Part shown: piece by piece, positions 9,238-17,753 of the stretch
Position numbering within the stretch: position 1 is the stretch's first letter
How the letters are laid out: each line of letters begins with the position of its first letter
Origin: DATDIC01 sp963764525
Lineage (GTDB): Bacteria; Pseudomonadota; Alphaproteobacteria; Acetobacterales; Acetobacteraceae
Assembly: GCA_963764525.1 (NCBI GenBank)
Contig: CAVXTC010000011.1
Span: 121,785-185,784 of the forward strand
Direction of reading: 5' to 3'
Length of the DNA: 64,000 nt
Made by a program: the position numbers and the translations under genes
Notes under the pieces: generated by a model
The model's database searches: none
What the model saw: only the letters and a program-made list of their open reading frames with translations
Told to the model about the DNA's origin: nothing

Positions 9238-9729
9238 TCACCCCCCAAACTCCCCGGGCCGCAGCAATCGCGCCAGCCGGTCCAGCACGCCGTTCGCCAT
9301 GCGCGGCTCGTCGCCGGTGAAGAAGCCGTGCGCGATGTCGAGGTATTCGTTGATCACCACCTTCGCCGGCGGCCCGTCGGACATGGTGAGCTCGGCGCTG
9401 CCGGCGCGCATCACGGCGCGCAGCACCGGATCGATCCGGTGCAGCGGCCAGTCCGCCGGCAGCGATTCTGTCAGCATGCGATCGATGGTGTCCTGCTGCG
9501 CCACCACGGAGCGGACAATGCGGGCGAACAACGGGACCTCGGCGGCGGGGATCCGGCCTTCCTCGAAGCCACCGGTGCCGGGCAGTTCGCCCAGGCGATG
9601 GCGGACGAACTGATCGATCACCGCCTCCGGGCTGTCCTGCGCCTGCTCGCTTTGGAACAGCGCCTGAACGGCGGCGACGCGGGACGCGGTGCGGGCGCGG
9701 TTCGATGGTCGGCGAGGGCGGTTTGCCAT
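9238..9729 (-). CDS. nusB: Transcription antitermination factor NusB
   Basis: NusB binds boxA RNA with NusE/S10 to allow antitermination on rRNA operons. The 163-residue product has the helical-bundle hallmarks SRVAAVQALFQSEQ near the N-terminus and VVINEYLDIAHGFFTGDEPRM near the C-terminus. It ends the riboflavin operon, its normal alphaproteobacterial position, 125 bp after ribH with a family A repeat in the gap. The frame is intact. Confidence 0.94.
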   Translation of the reverse strand: MANRPRRPSNRARTASRVAAVQALFQSEQAQDSPEAVIDQFVRHRLGELPGTGGFEEGRIPAAEVPLFARIVRSVVAQQDTIDRMLTESLPADWPLHRIDPVLRAVMRAGSAELTMSDGPPAKVVINEYLDIAHGFFTGDEPRMANGVLDRLARLLRPGEFGG

Positions 9730-9751
9730 CAGGGGGCGGACCGGTGGCGCG

Positions 9752-9805
9752 GGCCCTCACCCGGCCCGCTACGCGGGCCGACCTCTCCCGCAAGCGGGAG
9801 AGGTG
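9752..9805. repeat. Palindromic repeat, family A (CTCTCCCGC/GCGGGAGAG)
   Basis: A CCCTCACCCGGCCCGC stem region is followed by the perfect hairpin ACCTCTCCCGCAAGCGGGAGAGGTG at 9781-9805, between ribH and nusB. It matches one arm of the longer element inside the CoxS-CoxG gene (27319-27493) and the copies at 22069, 35673 and 41561. Confidence 0.8.
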
Positions 9806-9854
9806 AAGGAAGCGCGCGCAAACTTCGAAGACCTGTCATTGAGCATGACGCGAC

Positions 9855-10337
9855 CTAAGCCGCACCCAGCCGCCGCGCCGCTGCGATTTGCAGCAGCGCG
9901 GCGGCGGCGGCCTCGGCGCCCTTGTTATGGCCGTCACGGCCGGAGCGTGCCAGCGCCTGGTCGATCCGATGCACCGTCAGCACGCCCTGTCCCATTGCCA
10001 GCCCGAACTGCAGCGCCACGCGCATCAGGCCGCCGATCGTCTCGCGGCAGATGTGCTCGTAATGATCGGTTTCACCGCGAACCACGCAACCCAGTGCGAT
10101 ATACCCGTCGAACCGCCGCCCACCCCGCAACGCCATCCGTAACGCCTGCGGCAACTCGAACGCGCCGGCGACGTCCAGAGTTTCAAACGTGGCGCCCGCC
10201 TCGCGCAGGATGCGCTCGCAGCCGGCAGTCAGCCCGTCCACCACGTCGCGGTAATACGGCGCGCGCAAGATCAGCAGATGCGGCCGCGCTCCGTCCAGAC
10301 GCGGGGCTGACGGCAGCGCGGCGTCCTCGGTGCTCAC
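9855..10337 (-). CDS. ribH: 6,7-dimethyl-8-ribityllumazine synthase
   Basis: RibH condenses the ribityl-pyrimidine with dihydroxybutanone phosphate to make lumazine, the step before riboflavin. The 160-residue product contains the substrate-binding FETLDVAGAFELP and the active-site stretch VVRGETDHYEHIC with its catalytic His. Its ATG overlaps the ribBA stop (ATGA), indicating coupled translation. The C-terminal GRDGHNKGAEAA block is also typical. Confidence 0.95.
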   Translation of the reverse strand: MSTEDAALPSAPRLDGARPHLLILRAPYYRDVVDGLTAGCERILREAGATFETLDVAGAFELPQALRMALRGGRRFDGYIALGCVVRGETDHYEHICRETIGGLMRVALQFGLAMGQGVLTVHRIDQALARSGRDGHNKGAEAAAAALLQIAAARRLGAA

Positions 10338-11467
10338 GGTTTCGGACCGATCGTCTCCGGGATCGCCCGCGTCTCGACGACGTTCAGCCCGTATCCCTCG
10401 AGCCCGATGATCGTGCGCCGGCGGTTGGACAGCAGGATCATGTCCTTCACACCGAGGTCCAGCAGGATCTGCGCGCCGATCCCATAATCCCGCAGGTCGC
10501 CTTGCGGTCGCGGCGACATCGCAAGCTGGCGCACGCGGTCAGACAGTGCGGTCTTGCGGTGCTCGCGGATCAGCACCACCGCGCCGCGGCCCTCGCGGCT
10601 GATCATGTGCATCGCGTTGTGCACGGAAATCCAGTGAGGCCCGCCGGTCATGTCGTCCAGCAGATCGACTGCATGCATGCGCACCAGCAGCGGATCGGCG
10701 CCCGACAGATCGCCTTTCACCAGCGCCAGGTGTTCCTGATACTCGACCGTATTGGCATACACGATCAGCCGCCACTGGCCACCGGCGACGTGGTTGAACG
10801 TGCCTTCCTGCACCCGCTTCACCAGCCGCTCGGTCCGCCGGCGATATGCGATCAGGTCGGCGATCGTGCCAAGCTTCAGATTGTGCCGCTGAGCAAACGC
10901 AACCAGGTCCGGCAGCCGCGCCATGGTTCCGTCGTCGTTCATGATCTCGCAGATCACCGCCGCCGGATACAGCCCGGCGCGACGGGCGATATCGACCGAG
11001 GCTTCCGTGTGGCCGGCGCGCACCAGCGTGCCGCCCTCGCGCGCCATCAGCGGGAAGATGTGGCCGGGCGTCACGATATCATCGCGCCCGCATTCCGGAT
11101 TGATCGCCACGGCGATCGTGTGTGCACGGTCATGCGCGGAAATGCCGGTCGTGACGCCCTCGCGCGCCTCGATCGAGATGGTGAACGCGGTTTCGTGGCG
11201 GGAGCTGTTGTTCGGACTCATCAGGCTGAGCCCGAGCTGTTCCAGCCGCTGACGCGTCATCGCCAGGCAGATCAGGCCGCGGCCGTGACGGGCCATGAAG
11301 TTCACCGCCTCCGGCGTGGCGAACTGTGCCGGAATGACCAGGTCGCCCTCGTTCTCCCGGTCATCGTCATCGACCAGGATGAACATGCGCCCGTTGCGCG
11401 CTTCCTCCACCAGCTCATCGGCGCCGGTGAGGTACTGCGACAGGTCGAGCGTCTTAATGCCGTCCAT
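10334..11467 (-). CDS. ribB: 3,4-dihydroxy-2-butanone-4-phosphate synthase with degenerate GTP cyclohydrolase II-like domain
   Basis: The N-terminal domain (about residues 1-205) makes DHBP from ribulose-5-phosphate. It has the acidic loop VDDDDRENEGDL and the block VRAGHTEASVDIARRAG. The C-terminal domain aligns with GTP cyclohydrolase II (start ...LVRMHAVDLLDDM, end YGIGAQILLDLGVKDMILLSN) but lacks the three zinc-binding cysteines expected just after this point, reading DLLDDMTGGPHWISVHNA instead. It is therefore probably only a DHBP synthase, with true RibA encoded elsewhere. It overlaps both ribE and ribH. Confidence 0.92.
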   Translation of the reverse strand: MDGIKTLDLSQYLTGADELVEEARNGRMFILVDDDDRENEGDLVIPAQFATPEAVNFMARHGRGLICLAMTRQRLEQLGLSLMSPNNSSRHETAFTISIEAREGVTTGISAHDRAHTIAVAINPECGRDDIVTPGHIFPLMAREGGTLVRAGHTEASVDIARRAGLYPAAVICEIMNDDGTMARLPDLVAFAQRHNLKLGTIADLIAYRRRTERLVKRVQEGTFNHVAGGQWRLIVYANTVEYQEHLALVKGDLSGADPLLVRMHAVDLLDDMTGGPHWISVHNAMHMISREGRGAVVLIREHRKTALSDRVRQLAMSPRPQGDLRDYGIGAQILLDLGVKDMILLSNRRRTIIGLEGYGLNVVETRAIPETIGPKP

Positions 11468-12093
11468 CAGCGATCGGCTCCCTGGAACTCCATCAGCCGG
11501 GACACGTAGCGCGCCAGCATGTCAATTTCTATGTTCACCGGATCCGCCGGCGTCAGCAGGCCGAAGCAGGTCACCGCAGTGGTATGGGGGATGACATTGA
11601 CCGTGAAGCCCGCCGCGTCCGCCTCGTTGACAGTCAGCGACACGCCATCCACCGCGACGCTGCCCTTCACCGCGATGAACCGCGTCAGATCGCGCGGTAC
11701 GGCAAAGCGCCAACGGGTCGAGCCGTGTTCCGGTTCGGTCGAAACCGCCACGCCAAGACCGTCCACGTGACCGGAAACGAGATGCCCGCCCAGCTCGTCG
11801 CCCAGCCGCAGCGAGCGTTCCAGGTTCATGCGCGTGCCGACCAGCCAGCCGCCGAGCGTGGTTTTCGATAGCGTCTCGGCGGAGGCGTCGGCGGCGAACC
11901 AGTCCGCGCCGACCTCCACCGCGGTCAGGCAGCAGCCGGCGCAGGCGATCGAGGCGCCGAGCGCGACAGCCGGCCCATCGGGTCCCCGAATGAATTGCGG
12001 CGGCACGGCGATGGTCAGGCGCATGTCCTGCCCCGCTCCGATCGGGGTCAGGGCGCGCACGGTGCCGATGGCGGTGACGATCCCGGTGAACAT
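11467..12093 (-). CDS. ribE: Riboflavin synthase alpha chain
   Basis: RibE dismutates two lumazine molecules into riboflavin. The 208-residue product begins MFTGIVTAIGTV and has two lumazine-binding repeats; the second starts near GGHLVSGHVDGLG. The conserved SIACAGCCLTAVEV and GVSLTVNEAD are present. It is intact. The ribD stop is immediately followed by this ATG (TGAATG) and the gene's own stop overlaps the ribBA start by one base, so the operon is tightly packed. Confidence 0.95.
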   Translation of the reverse strand: MFTGIVTAIGTVRALTPIGAGQDMRLTIAVPPQFIRGPDGPAVALGASIACAGCCLTAVEVGADWFAADASAETLSKTTLGGWLVGTRMNLERSLRLGDELGGHLVSGHVDGLGVAVSTEPEHGSTRWRFAVPRDLTRFIAVKGSVAVDGVSLTVNEADAAGFTVNVIPHTTAVTCFGLLTPADPVNIEIDMLARYVSRLMEFQGADR

Positions 12094-13226
12094 TCAACCT
12101 GTCCTTTGGCAGCAGGTCCCTTGGGCGGTCGTCTCGAAGACACTCAGCATGTCATCCCCGAGCGGGATCGAGCAGCTGCGGCGGAAGCGGGGCATCCCTT
12201 CCAGGCGCGCAACGCCGAAGCCCTGCACCGCCGGCCAGCCGTCCGCGCCCATGGCGGCCGGGGCGTGGAACCAGGCGACGCGATCCACCAGACCTTCCCG
12301 CAGCAAGGACGCGGCCAGTTGCGCCCCACCCTCCACCAGCACGCGCGTCAGGCCGGCAGTTGCCAGGTGACCCAGCGCCTGCCGCAGGTCGATCCCCATC
12401 GCGGAGCCGGCTACCTCGATCAGCGTGACCCCTGCATCGGCGAAGGCGCGCCGCCGGTCCGGGTCGGTGTCTTCCCGGATCAGCATCCAGGTGGGGATGG
12501 CCGCCGCCGTCGCCACCAGCCTGGCGGTCAGCGCGGTGCGCAGATGGCTGTCGGCCACCACCCGCACCGCTGGATTGGGGCGGAACCCCGGGATCCGGCA
12601 AGTCAGGTCCGGATCATCGGCGGCCACCGTGCCGACGCCCACCATGACGGCGTCATGCCGGCCGCGCAGCGCATGAGCCGCCCGGCGCGCCGCCGATCCG
12701 GTGATCCAGCGGCTTTCCCCGCAGCGGTGGCGATGCGCCCGTCCAGCGTGGAGGCCAGCTTCAGCGTGACCAGCGGCCGCCCTTCATGCAACCGCAGCGC
12801 GAACCCGGCGACGACCTCGCGCGCCTGCGCTTCCAGCACGCCCTCGGTCACCTCGATCCCGGCTGCAAGCAGCCGGGCGATACCGGCGCCATCGACCCGC
12901 GGATCAGGGTCGCGCGTGCCGATCACCACGCGGGCAACACCGGCCTCGATCAGCGCGTCCGTGCAGGGCGGCGTGCGGCCCCAATGGCAGCAGGGTTCCA
13001 GCGTGACATAGACCGTGGCGCCCCGCGCGGCCTGCCCGGCTCGCTCCAGCGCCACCGGCTCGGCGTGCGGCCGGCCGCCGGGTGTTGTCACGCCGCGTCC
13101 GACCACCCGCCCGCGATTCACGATCACGCAACCGACCGAGGGGTTCGGCCAGGTGTTGCCGATGCCGCGCGCCGCCAGCGCCAGTGCCGCGCGCATGTGG
13201 TCGAGATCGTCGGGAAGCTGCGGCAC
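12094..13226 (-). CDS. ribD: Bifunctional riboflavin biosynthesis deaminase/reductase RibD (frameshifted)
   Basis: RibD deaminates and then reduces the pyrimidine intermediate. The N-terminal deaminase has zinc motif PHAEPVAL and PCCHWGRTPPC plus the substrate stretch NPSVGCVIV. The reductase half (VTLKLASTLDGRIAT through LVEGGAQLAASLL) is in a second frame. The change is at about 12718, where the run GCGGGGAAA needs one more G to read A-G-E-S-R-W-I-T-G, the expected reductase sequence. This is one of the minority of breaks that look like a missing base. It starts 4 bp after nrdR. Confidence 0.92.
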
Positions 13227-13230
13227 GCTG

Positions 13231-13698
13231 CTATCTCGCCTCGGTCACCGGCTCGCCCAGCGATCCGACGAATTCCTCGAAATCCTTCGCTTCACGGAAG
13301 TTCCGGTACACGCTGGCGAAGCGGACATAGGCGACGGGGTCGAGTTCCTTCAGCGTGTCCATCACCAGCTCGCCGATCTGCTTGCTGGAGATGTCGCTTT
13401 CGCCGGACGCTTCGAGCTGGCGGACCACACCGTTGACGATCCGCTCGATGCGTTCCTCCTGGATCGGGCGCTTGCGCAGCGCGATGCGGATCGAGCGGGC
13501 GAGCTTGTCGCGATCGAACGGCACGCGGCGGGCATCCGACTTCACCACCGTCAGTTCCCGAAGCTGCACGCGCTCGATGGTGGTGAAGCGCTGGCCGCAA
13601 TTGCCGCACGAACGGCGGCGGCGGATGGCCGCGGAGTCTTCGGTCGGACGGCTGTCCTTCACCTGCGTATCGTCATGGCCGCAAAACGGGCACCGCAT
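13231..13698 (-). CDS. nrdR: Transcriptional repressor NrdR
   Basis: NrdR represses ribonucleotide reductase genes in response to ATP/dATP. The 155-residue product has the N-terminal zinc ribbon (CPFCG at residues 3-7, SCGNCGQRF at about 31-39) and an ATP-cone domain starting VVKSDARRVPFDRDKLA. I use the ATG directly before RCPFCGHDD; the frame is open further upstream but through a G/C-run repeat. Position between glyA and ribD is conserved in Alphaproteobacteria. Confidence 0.95.
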   Translation of the reverse strand: MRCPFCGHDDTQVKDSRPTEDSAAIRRRRSCGNCGQRFTTIERVQLRELTVVKSDARRVPFDRDKLARSIRIALRKRPIQEERIERIVNGVVRQLEASGESDISSKQIGELVMDTLKELDPVAYVRFASVYRNFREAKDFEEFVGSLGEPVTEAR

Positions 13699-13701
13699 TA
13701 C

Positions 13702-13801
13702 CACCCCCTCCCCTTGTGGGAGGGGGGCGGGGGGAGGGGGCGCGTGCGAGTTAGGGGTCGCCTGACCCCTCCCCCTAACCTCCTCCCACAAGAGGAGGGG
13801 A
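13702..13801. repeat. Inverted-repeat element, family D
   Basis: Arms at 13702-13740 (CCCCCTCCCCTTGTGGGAGG...) and 13765-13801 (...CCTCCCACAAGAGGAGGGG) are reverse complements with a short spacer. The element fills nearly the whole glyA-nrdR gap, ending about 4 bp upstream of the nrdR ATG. It is related to 6432-6617. No nrdR Shine-Dalgarno sequence can be separated from the repeat. Confidence 0.8.
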
Positions 13802-13813
13802 AACAACGCCACG

Positions 13814-15119
13814 CTACCGTCCCGCATAGATCGGAAATCGTTCGCACAGTGCCTGCACCCGCGCCGCCACCGCCTGCTCGGCCGCGTCGTTGGCGCCATC
13901 AGCGGAACGCGACAGGCCCTCCACCACCTCATCGATCATTGCCCCGATTTGGCGGAACTCCGCCGCCCCGAAGCCGCGCGTGGTGGCGGCGGGGGAGCCC
14001 AGACGGATACCTGACGTGATCGCCGGCTTCTGGGGGTCGAACGGGATGGCGTTCTTGTTCGCGGTGATGCGGCCGCGCTCCAGGCTGGCTTCGGCCGCCT
14101 TGCCGGTGACGCGCCGGGGCCGCAGATCGACCAGCAGCAGGTGGCAATCCGTGCCGCCGGTCACGATCGCCAGTCCCGCATTTTTCAATGTTTCGGCCAG
14201 CACCTTCGCATTTTCCGCCACGGCCGTCTGATAGGCACGGAACTCCGGCCGCAGCGCTTCCGCGAACGCCGCCGCCTTGCCGGCAATCACGTGCATCAGC
14301 GGACCGCCTTGCAGGCCGGGGAACACCGCGCTGTTGATCTTCTTCCCGAGTTCCGCGTCATTGGCCAGGATCATGCCGCCGCGCGGTCCGCGCAGCGTCT
14401 TGTGCGTGGTGGTGGTGACCACGTGCGCGTGCGGCACGGGACTCGGGAACAGGCCGGCGGCGACCAGACCGGCGAAATGCGCCATATCGGCCAGCAAATA
14501 CGCGCCCACCTCGTCGGCGATGCGGCGGAAGCGGGCGAAATCGATGAACCGCGGATAGGCCGAGCCGCCGGCGATGATGAGCTTCGGCTTTTCCGTCCGC
14601 GCCAGCCGTTCCAGTTCCTCATAGTCCAGCAGCCCGTCTTCGCGCCGGACGCCATATTGTACCGCGCGGAACCACTTGCCCGACAGGTTCGGCGCCGCGC
14701 CGTGCGTGAGGTGCCCGCCGGCGGCGAGGCTCATGCCCAGGATGGTGTCGCCGGGCCGCAGCAGCGCGAGCATGACCGCCTGGTTGGCCTGCGCGCCGGA
14801 ATGCGGCTGCACGTTGGCGAATTCGCAGCCGAAGAGCTGTTTTGCCCGCTCGATCGCCAGCCGCTCGGCCACATCGACGAATTCGCAGCCGCCATAATAG
14901 CGGCGGCCTGGGATAGCCTTCCGCGTATTTGTTGGTCAGCACGCTGCCTTGGGCTTCCAGCACCGCCGCCGAGACGATGTTTTCACTGGCGATCAGTTCG
15001 ATGCCGTCCTGCTGGCGGTGCAGTTCGGCGCCGATCGCGGCGGCCAGTTCCGGATCAGTGTCCGCCAGGCTGGCGGAAAAGAAGCGGGTCAGGGCCTGGG
15101 TCGGGAGACGTTCGTTCAT
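13814..15119 (-). CDS. glyA: Serine hydroxymethyltransferase (frameshifted)
   Basis: GlyA interconverts serine and glycine with tetrahydrofolate and is the main one-carbon source. N-terminal frame: QDGIELIASENIVSAAVLEAQGS and TNKYAEGYP. The second frame carries the remainder, including the PLP-lysine block TTTTHKTLRGPRGG and NAIPFDPQKPAITSGIRLG. At about 14911, TAT CCC A GGC CGC has one extra A relative to the invariant YPGRRYYGGCEFVD. Length across the break is about 434 residues, as expected. It leads the glyA-nrdR-rib-nusB operon. Confidence 0.94.
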
Positions 15120-15363
15120 GGCGGCCTCGGGGCGCGCTTGCGCGTGAAGCGGCAGGTCTAGCATGCGCCATTGGGGCGACAAACGCCGTGACGGGATGGG
15201 GACGGGCGGCCTGATGACCGGACGGTGCCGTTGGCCGGCGACAGGGTGGCGGACGCAATGCTGGCCCCCGGAACGGCGGGTTTCCGCGAGCGAATTCGTA
15301 ACTCTTTTCGGTTATGGTCTGGCGGGGCTTTGGCGGCCCCGGTCCCTGCGAACGAGGTTGCGG

Positions 15364-15648
15364 ATGAACAGCGACCGGTCTGACGAGCGGAATTCGCCCG
15401 ATACCCTGTATGTCCCGTTCGTCTGGGTACCGGACGGAGCGGCCAGGCCGCCCGAGTGGCTGGCATAGCATCCCGAGGCGTTCTGGGTGCCGGCAACCCT
15501 GGTACGGGGCGGGTCGTCGGAGAATAAGACCGGGGCCGGACCGGGCAATTTCGAGCACTCACCTCCTGCCATGGACCCCAGCGATGGCTTGCAAATCATG
15601 GTGGGGAATTTCAATACCGGCTACCAGTGTAAGATCAGGCATCCATGA
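15364..15648 (+). CDS. Unrecognised small protein with an in-frame TAG
   Basis: I do not recognise this family. An ATG at 15364 opens a frame that reads TLYVPFVWVPDGAARPPEWLA, meets TAG at 15466-15468, and continues in frame HPEAFWVPATLVRGG to TGA at 15646-15648, in all 95 codons before the stop. Two WVP motifs (VWVPDG and FWVPAT) on either side of the TAG suggest one protein with an internal duplication rather than chance. The TAG may be an error, a nonsense mutation (pseudogene) or readthrough. Upstream is only a weak GAGG. Base composition is less GC-rich than its neighbours. Confidence 0.35.
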
Positions 15649-15773
15649 AGGTGCTGAGGGCCGTATCCGCCGATATGGTATTACACGGGATGTCGAGCTG
15701 AAGCCGCCATGAGGCAAATGGCCGCGCTGCCCCCGTCAGTGGCTACCATACAAACAACCAGTCTCCCCAGCAT

Positions 15774-16238
15774 TCAACGTTCCACCCGCTTCCAGTTCGC
15801 GGCAACGAACCCCTGCCGGTCCGCGTGCTGCGCCGCGCTGGCGATCGCCGCCCGCGTGCCCTCGCAGCGCCAAGCATAGACCGTGTCGTGGCCCGCCGCG
15901 AAAGCCGGCACGAACTCGGCGTCGGCATGCCGGCTGCACCAGGCCTCCGCGCCACGATTGGCGGTGCGCGTATCAGCTTTGCCGCAGTTCAGATTGGCGC
16001 CGACAAGGCACGCAAGCAGCACCCCATCGGCGCAACGGACGACACCGTTGCGCTCGATCTCGGTCGGCGTCATGCGGACCGCGAACGCTGCGATGACGTC
16101 GGACGCCAAGGCCGGCGGGATGGGCCGGGTCGTTTCATCGGTCTGGCCCGGGTGGCACGTCTGCGCCCGTGCCGGACCGGCCACCCCGAGCCCTAGCGCC
16201 ACGACAGCAGCCACCGCTCCAATCGTCCGATCACCCAT
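15774..16238 (-). CDS. Small secreted cysteine-containing protein, unknown
   Basis: The 154-residue product starts with a Sec-type signal peptide (MGDRTIGAVAAVVALGLGVA, cleavage after GPARA) and so is probably periplasmic. The mature part has six cysteines, suggesting three disulfides, and no domain I can name. The ATG lies 46 bp inside the 3' end of the upstream permease gene in another frame; a GTG start further in would lose the signal peptide. It is the last gene of the NitT/TauT-type transporter run, which hints at a linked role but does not prove one. Confidence 0.6.
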   Translation of the reverse strand: MGDRTIGAVAAVVALGLGVAGPARAQTCHPGQTDETTRPIPPALASDVIAAFAVRMTPTEIERNGVVRCADGVLLACLVGANLNCGKADTRTANRGAEAWCSRHADAEFVPAFAAGHDTVYAWRCEGTRAAIASAAQHADRQGFVAANWKRVER

Positions 16239-16984
16239 GACAGCACCAGCCCCAACACCGACAGCACCACGATTCCGGCCAACAGCGCATTCGTATCATA
16301 GAGGTTCCCCGCCGACAGGACGAACGCTCCGATCCCGCGTTGCGCGCCGATCATTTCCGCCGCCACCAGCAGCACGATGGCGATCGAGACGGTGATGCGG
16401 AATCCGCTCAGGATCACCGGAAGCGCGCCGGGCAGCACGATGTGGCGCACAATCGCCGTGCGCGACAGCCCGAAGCTCTGCCCCATGCGGATCAGCGACC
16501 GCGGCACGTTGTCCACGCCGCCAGCGGTGCTGATCACGGTCGGGAAGAACACCCCGAACGCCAGTGTGGCGATCTTGGAACCCTCGCCGATCCCGAACCA
16601 GATGATAAACAACGGAACCAGCGCGATCTTCGGGATCGGAAACAGCGCCGATACCACCGCCATGCCCGGCGACCGCGCCAAGGTGAACAGCCCGACCGCC
16701 AGCCCGACCAGGATTCCCGCAATTGTGCCCAGCGTCCAGCCGATCGCCAGCCGGCTCAATGAGGCGCTGAGGTGCTGCCACAGCTCACCGCTGACCGTCA
16801 GGCCCCAGAGCGATTGTGCGACGCCTACGGGCGCCGGCAGAAACAGGTCGGGGATCCAGCCCGCCGATGACCCAGCCTGCCACAGCGCGATCAGCCCCAG
16901 CAGCGTCGCCGCTGCCGCCAGCGGGATGGAGCGTGGCGCGAACCCGCCGCCGCGGAACGGCACCGGCTGGTCAAGCCGTTGCAT
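16193..16984 (-). CDS. ABC transporter permease, NitT/TauT (SsuC-like) family
   Basis: Inner-membrane permease of about 263 residues with six predicted spans. The EAA-type coupling loop is in SLIRMGQSFGLSRTAIVRHIVLPGALP, and AEMIGAQRGIGAFVL is characteristic of SsuC/TauC relatives. I prefer the ATG at 16982-16984 (MQRLDQPVPF), which overlaps the ATPase stop by 14 bp, over an upstream in-frame ATG. It works with the ATPase at 16971 and binding protein at 17750. Family substrates include sulfonates, taurine, nitrate and pyrimidine precursors. Confidence 0.88.
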   Translation of the reverse strand: MQRLDQPVPFRGGGFAPRSIPLAAAATLLGLIALWQAGSSAGWIPDLFLPAPVGVAQSLWGLTVSGELWQHLSASLSRLAIGWTLGTIAGILVGLAVGLFTLARSPGMAVVSALFPIPKIALVPLFIIWFGIGEGSKIATLAFGVFFPTVISTAGGVDNVPRSLIRMGQSFGLSRTAIVRHIVLPGALPVILSGFRITVSIAIVLLVAAEMIGAQRGIGAFVLSAGNLYDTNALLAGIVVLSVLGLVLSWVIGRLERWLLSWR

Positions 16985-17753
16985 GCAGAACCTCCCGCTC
17001 CGCCGCCGCCGCATCGTCGCGGATCATCCGCCACAATGCCTGTTCCACGCGAAGCAGCTCCGGATCCGCCGCATCACGTCCGGCCAGCGGCCGGTCGATG
17101 CGCAGGATTTCGCGCAGCCGGCCCGGACGCCGGCTCAGCACCGCGATCTGATGCCCGAGCCGCACCGCTTCGCCGAGATTGTGCGTCACATAAACCGTCG
17201 TCGTGCCGGCTCGCTGGATCAGCGCGGCAAATTCCTCGATCAGCAGCCCGCGCGTCTGCGCATCCAGCGCAGACAGCGGCTCGTCCATCAGCAGGCAGGC
17301 CGGACGCACTGCCAGCGCGCGGGCGATACCGACGCGCTGGCGCATGCCGCCGGAAAGCTGGCGCGGCCAGGCGCCGGCGAACTCGGACAATCCGGTCAGT
17401 GTCAGCATCTCTTTCACCCGTGCGGCGCGCGCCGCGCGCGACATCCGGCGTTCCAGCGGCAGCGCGACGTTGCCGGCCACGCTGCGCCAGGGCAGCAGAG
17501 CGAAGTCCTGAAACACGTAGGTCAGCGGGTTCAGGCAATCCTCGGCGATTTCGCCCTCGCAGCGGACCGTGCCGGTCGCCGGGGCGATCAGCCCGCCGAT
17601 GATCCCGAGCAGGGTCGATTTTCCGCAACCGGAGGGACCGACCAGCACAAGGACCTCGCCTGGGTCGGCGGACAGAGAAATGCTTTCCAGCACAACCAGG
17701 TCGCGATACGCGTGTCCGACGCGATCGAGCGTAAGCCGCAGCCCGGCGCTCAT
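16971..17753 (-). CDS. ABC transporter ATP-binding protein, NitT/TauT (SsuB-like) family
   Basis: A 260-residue single-domain ATPase with Walker A GPSGCGKST (about residue 39), Q-loop FQDFALLPW, signature LSGGMRQR, Walker B CLLMDEPLSALD and H-loop VYVTHNLGEA. These features place it with SsuB/TauB. Its start overlaps the stop of the binding-protein gene (ATGA at 17750-17753). The frame is intact. Confidence 0.92.
   Translation of the reverse strand: MSAGLRLTLDRVGHAYRDLVVLESISLSADPGEVLVLVGPSGCGKSTLLGIIGGLIAPATGTVRCEGEIAEDCLNPLTYVFQDFALLPWRSVAGNVALPLERRMSRAARAARVKEMLTLTGLSEFAGAWPRQLSGGMRQRVGIARALAVRPACLLMDEPLSALDAQTRGLLIEEFAALIQRAGTTTVYVTHNLGEAVRLGHQIAVLSRRPGRLREILRIDRPLAGRDAADPELLRVEQALWRMIRDDAAAAEREVLHATA

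Noticed and set aside
13702..13801. C/G-run repeat arms as a CRISPR or rho-independent terminator array
   Set aside because: There are only two inverted arms and no regular direct repeats with spacers. No cas genes are present and no U-tract follows.
15158..15562. A 134-residue minus-strand frame upstream of glyA
   Set aside because: It is opposite the WVP-motif frame and looks like antisense sequence; no start signal or homology I can recognise.
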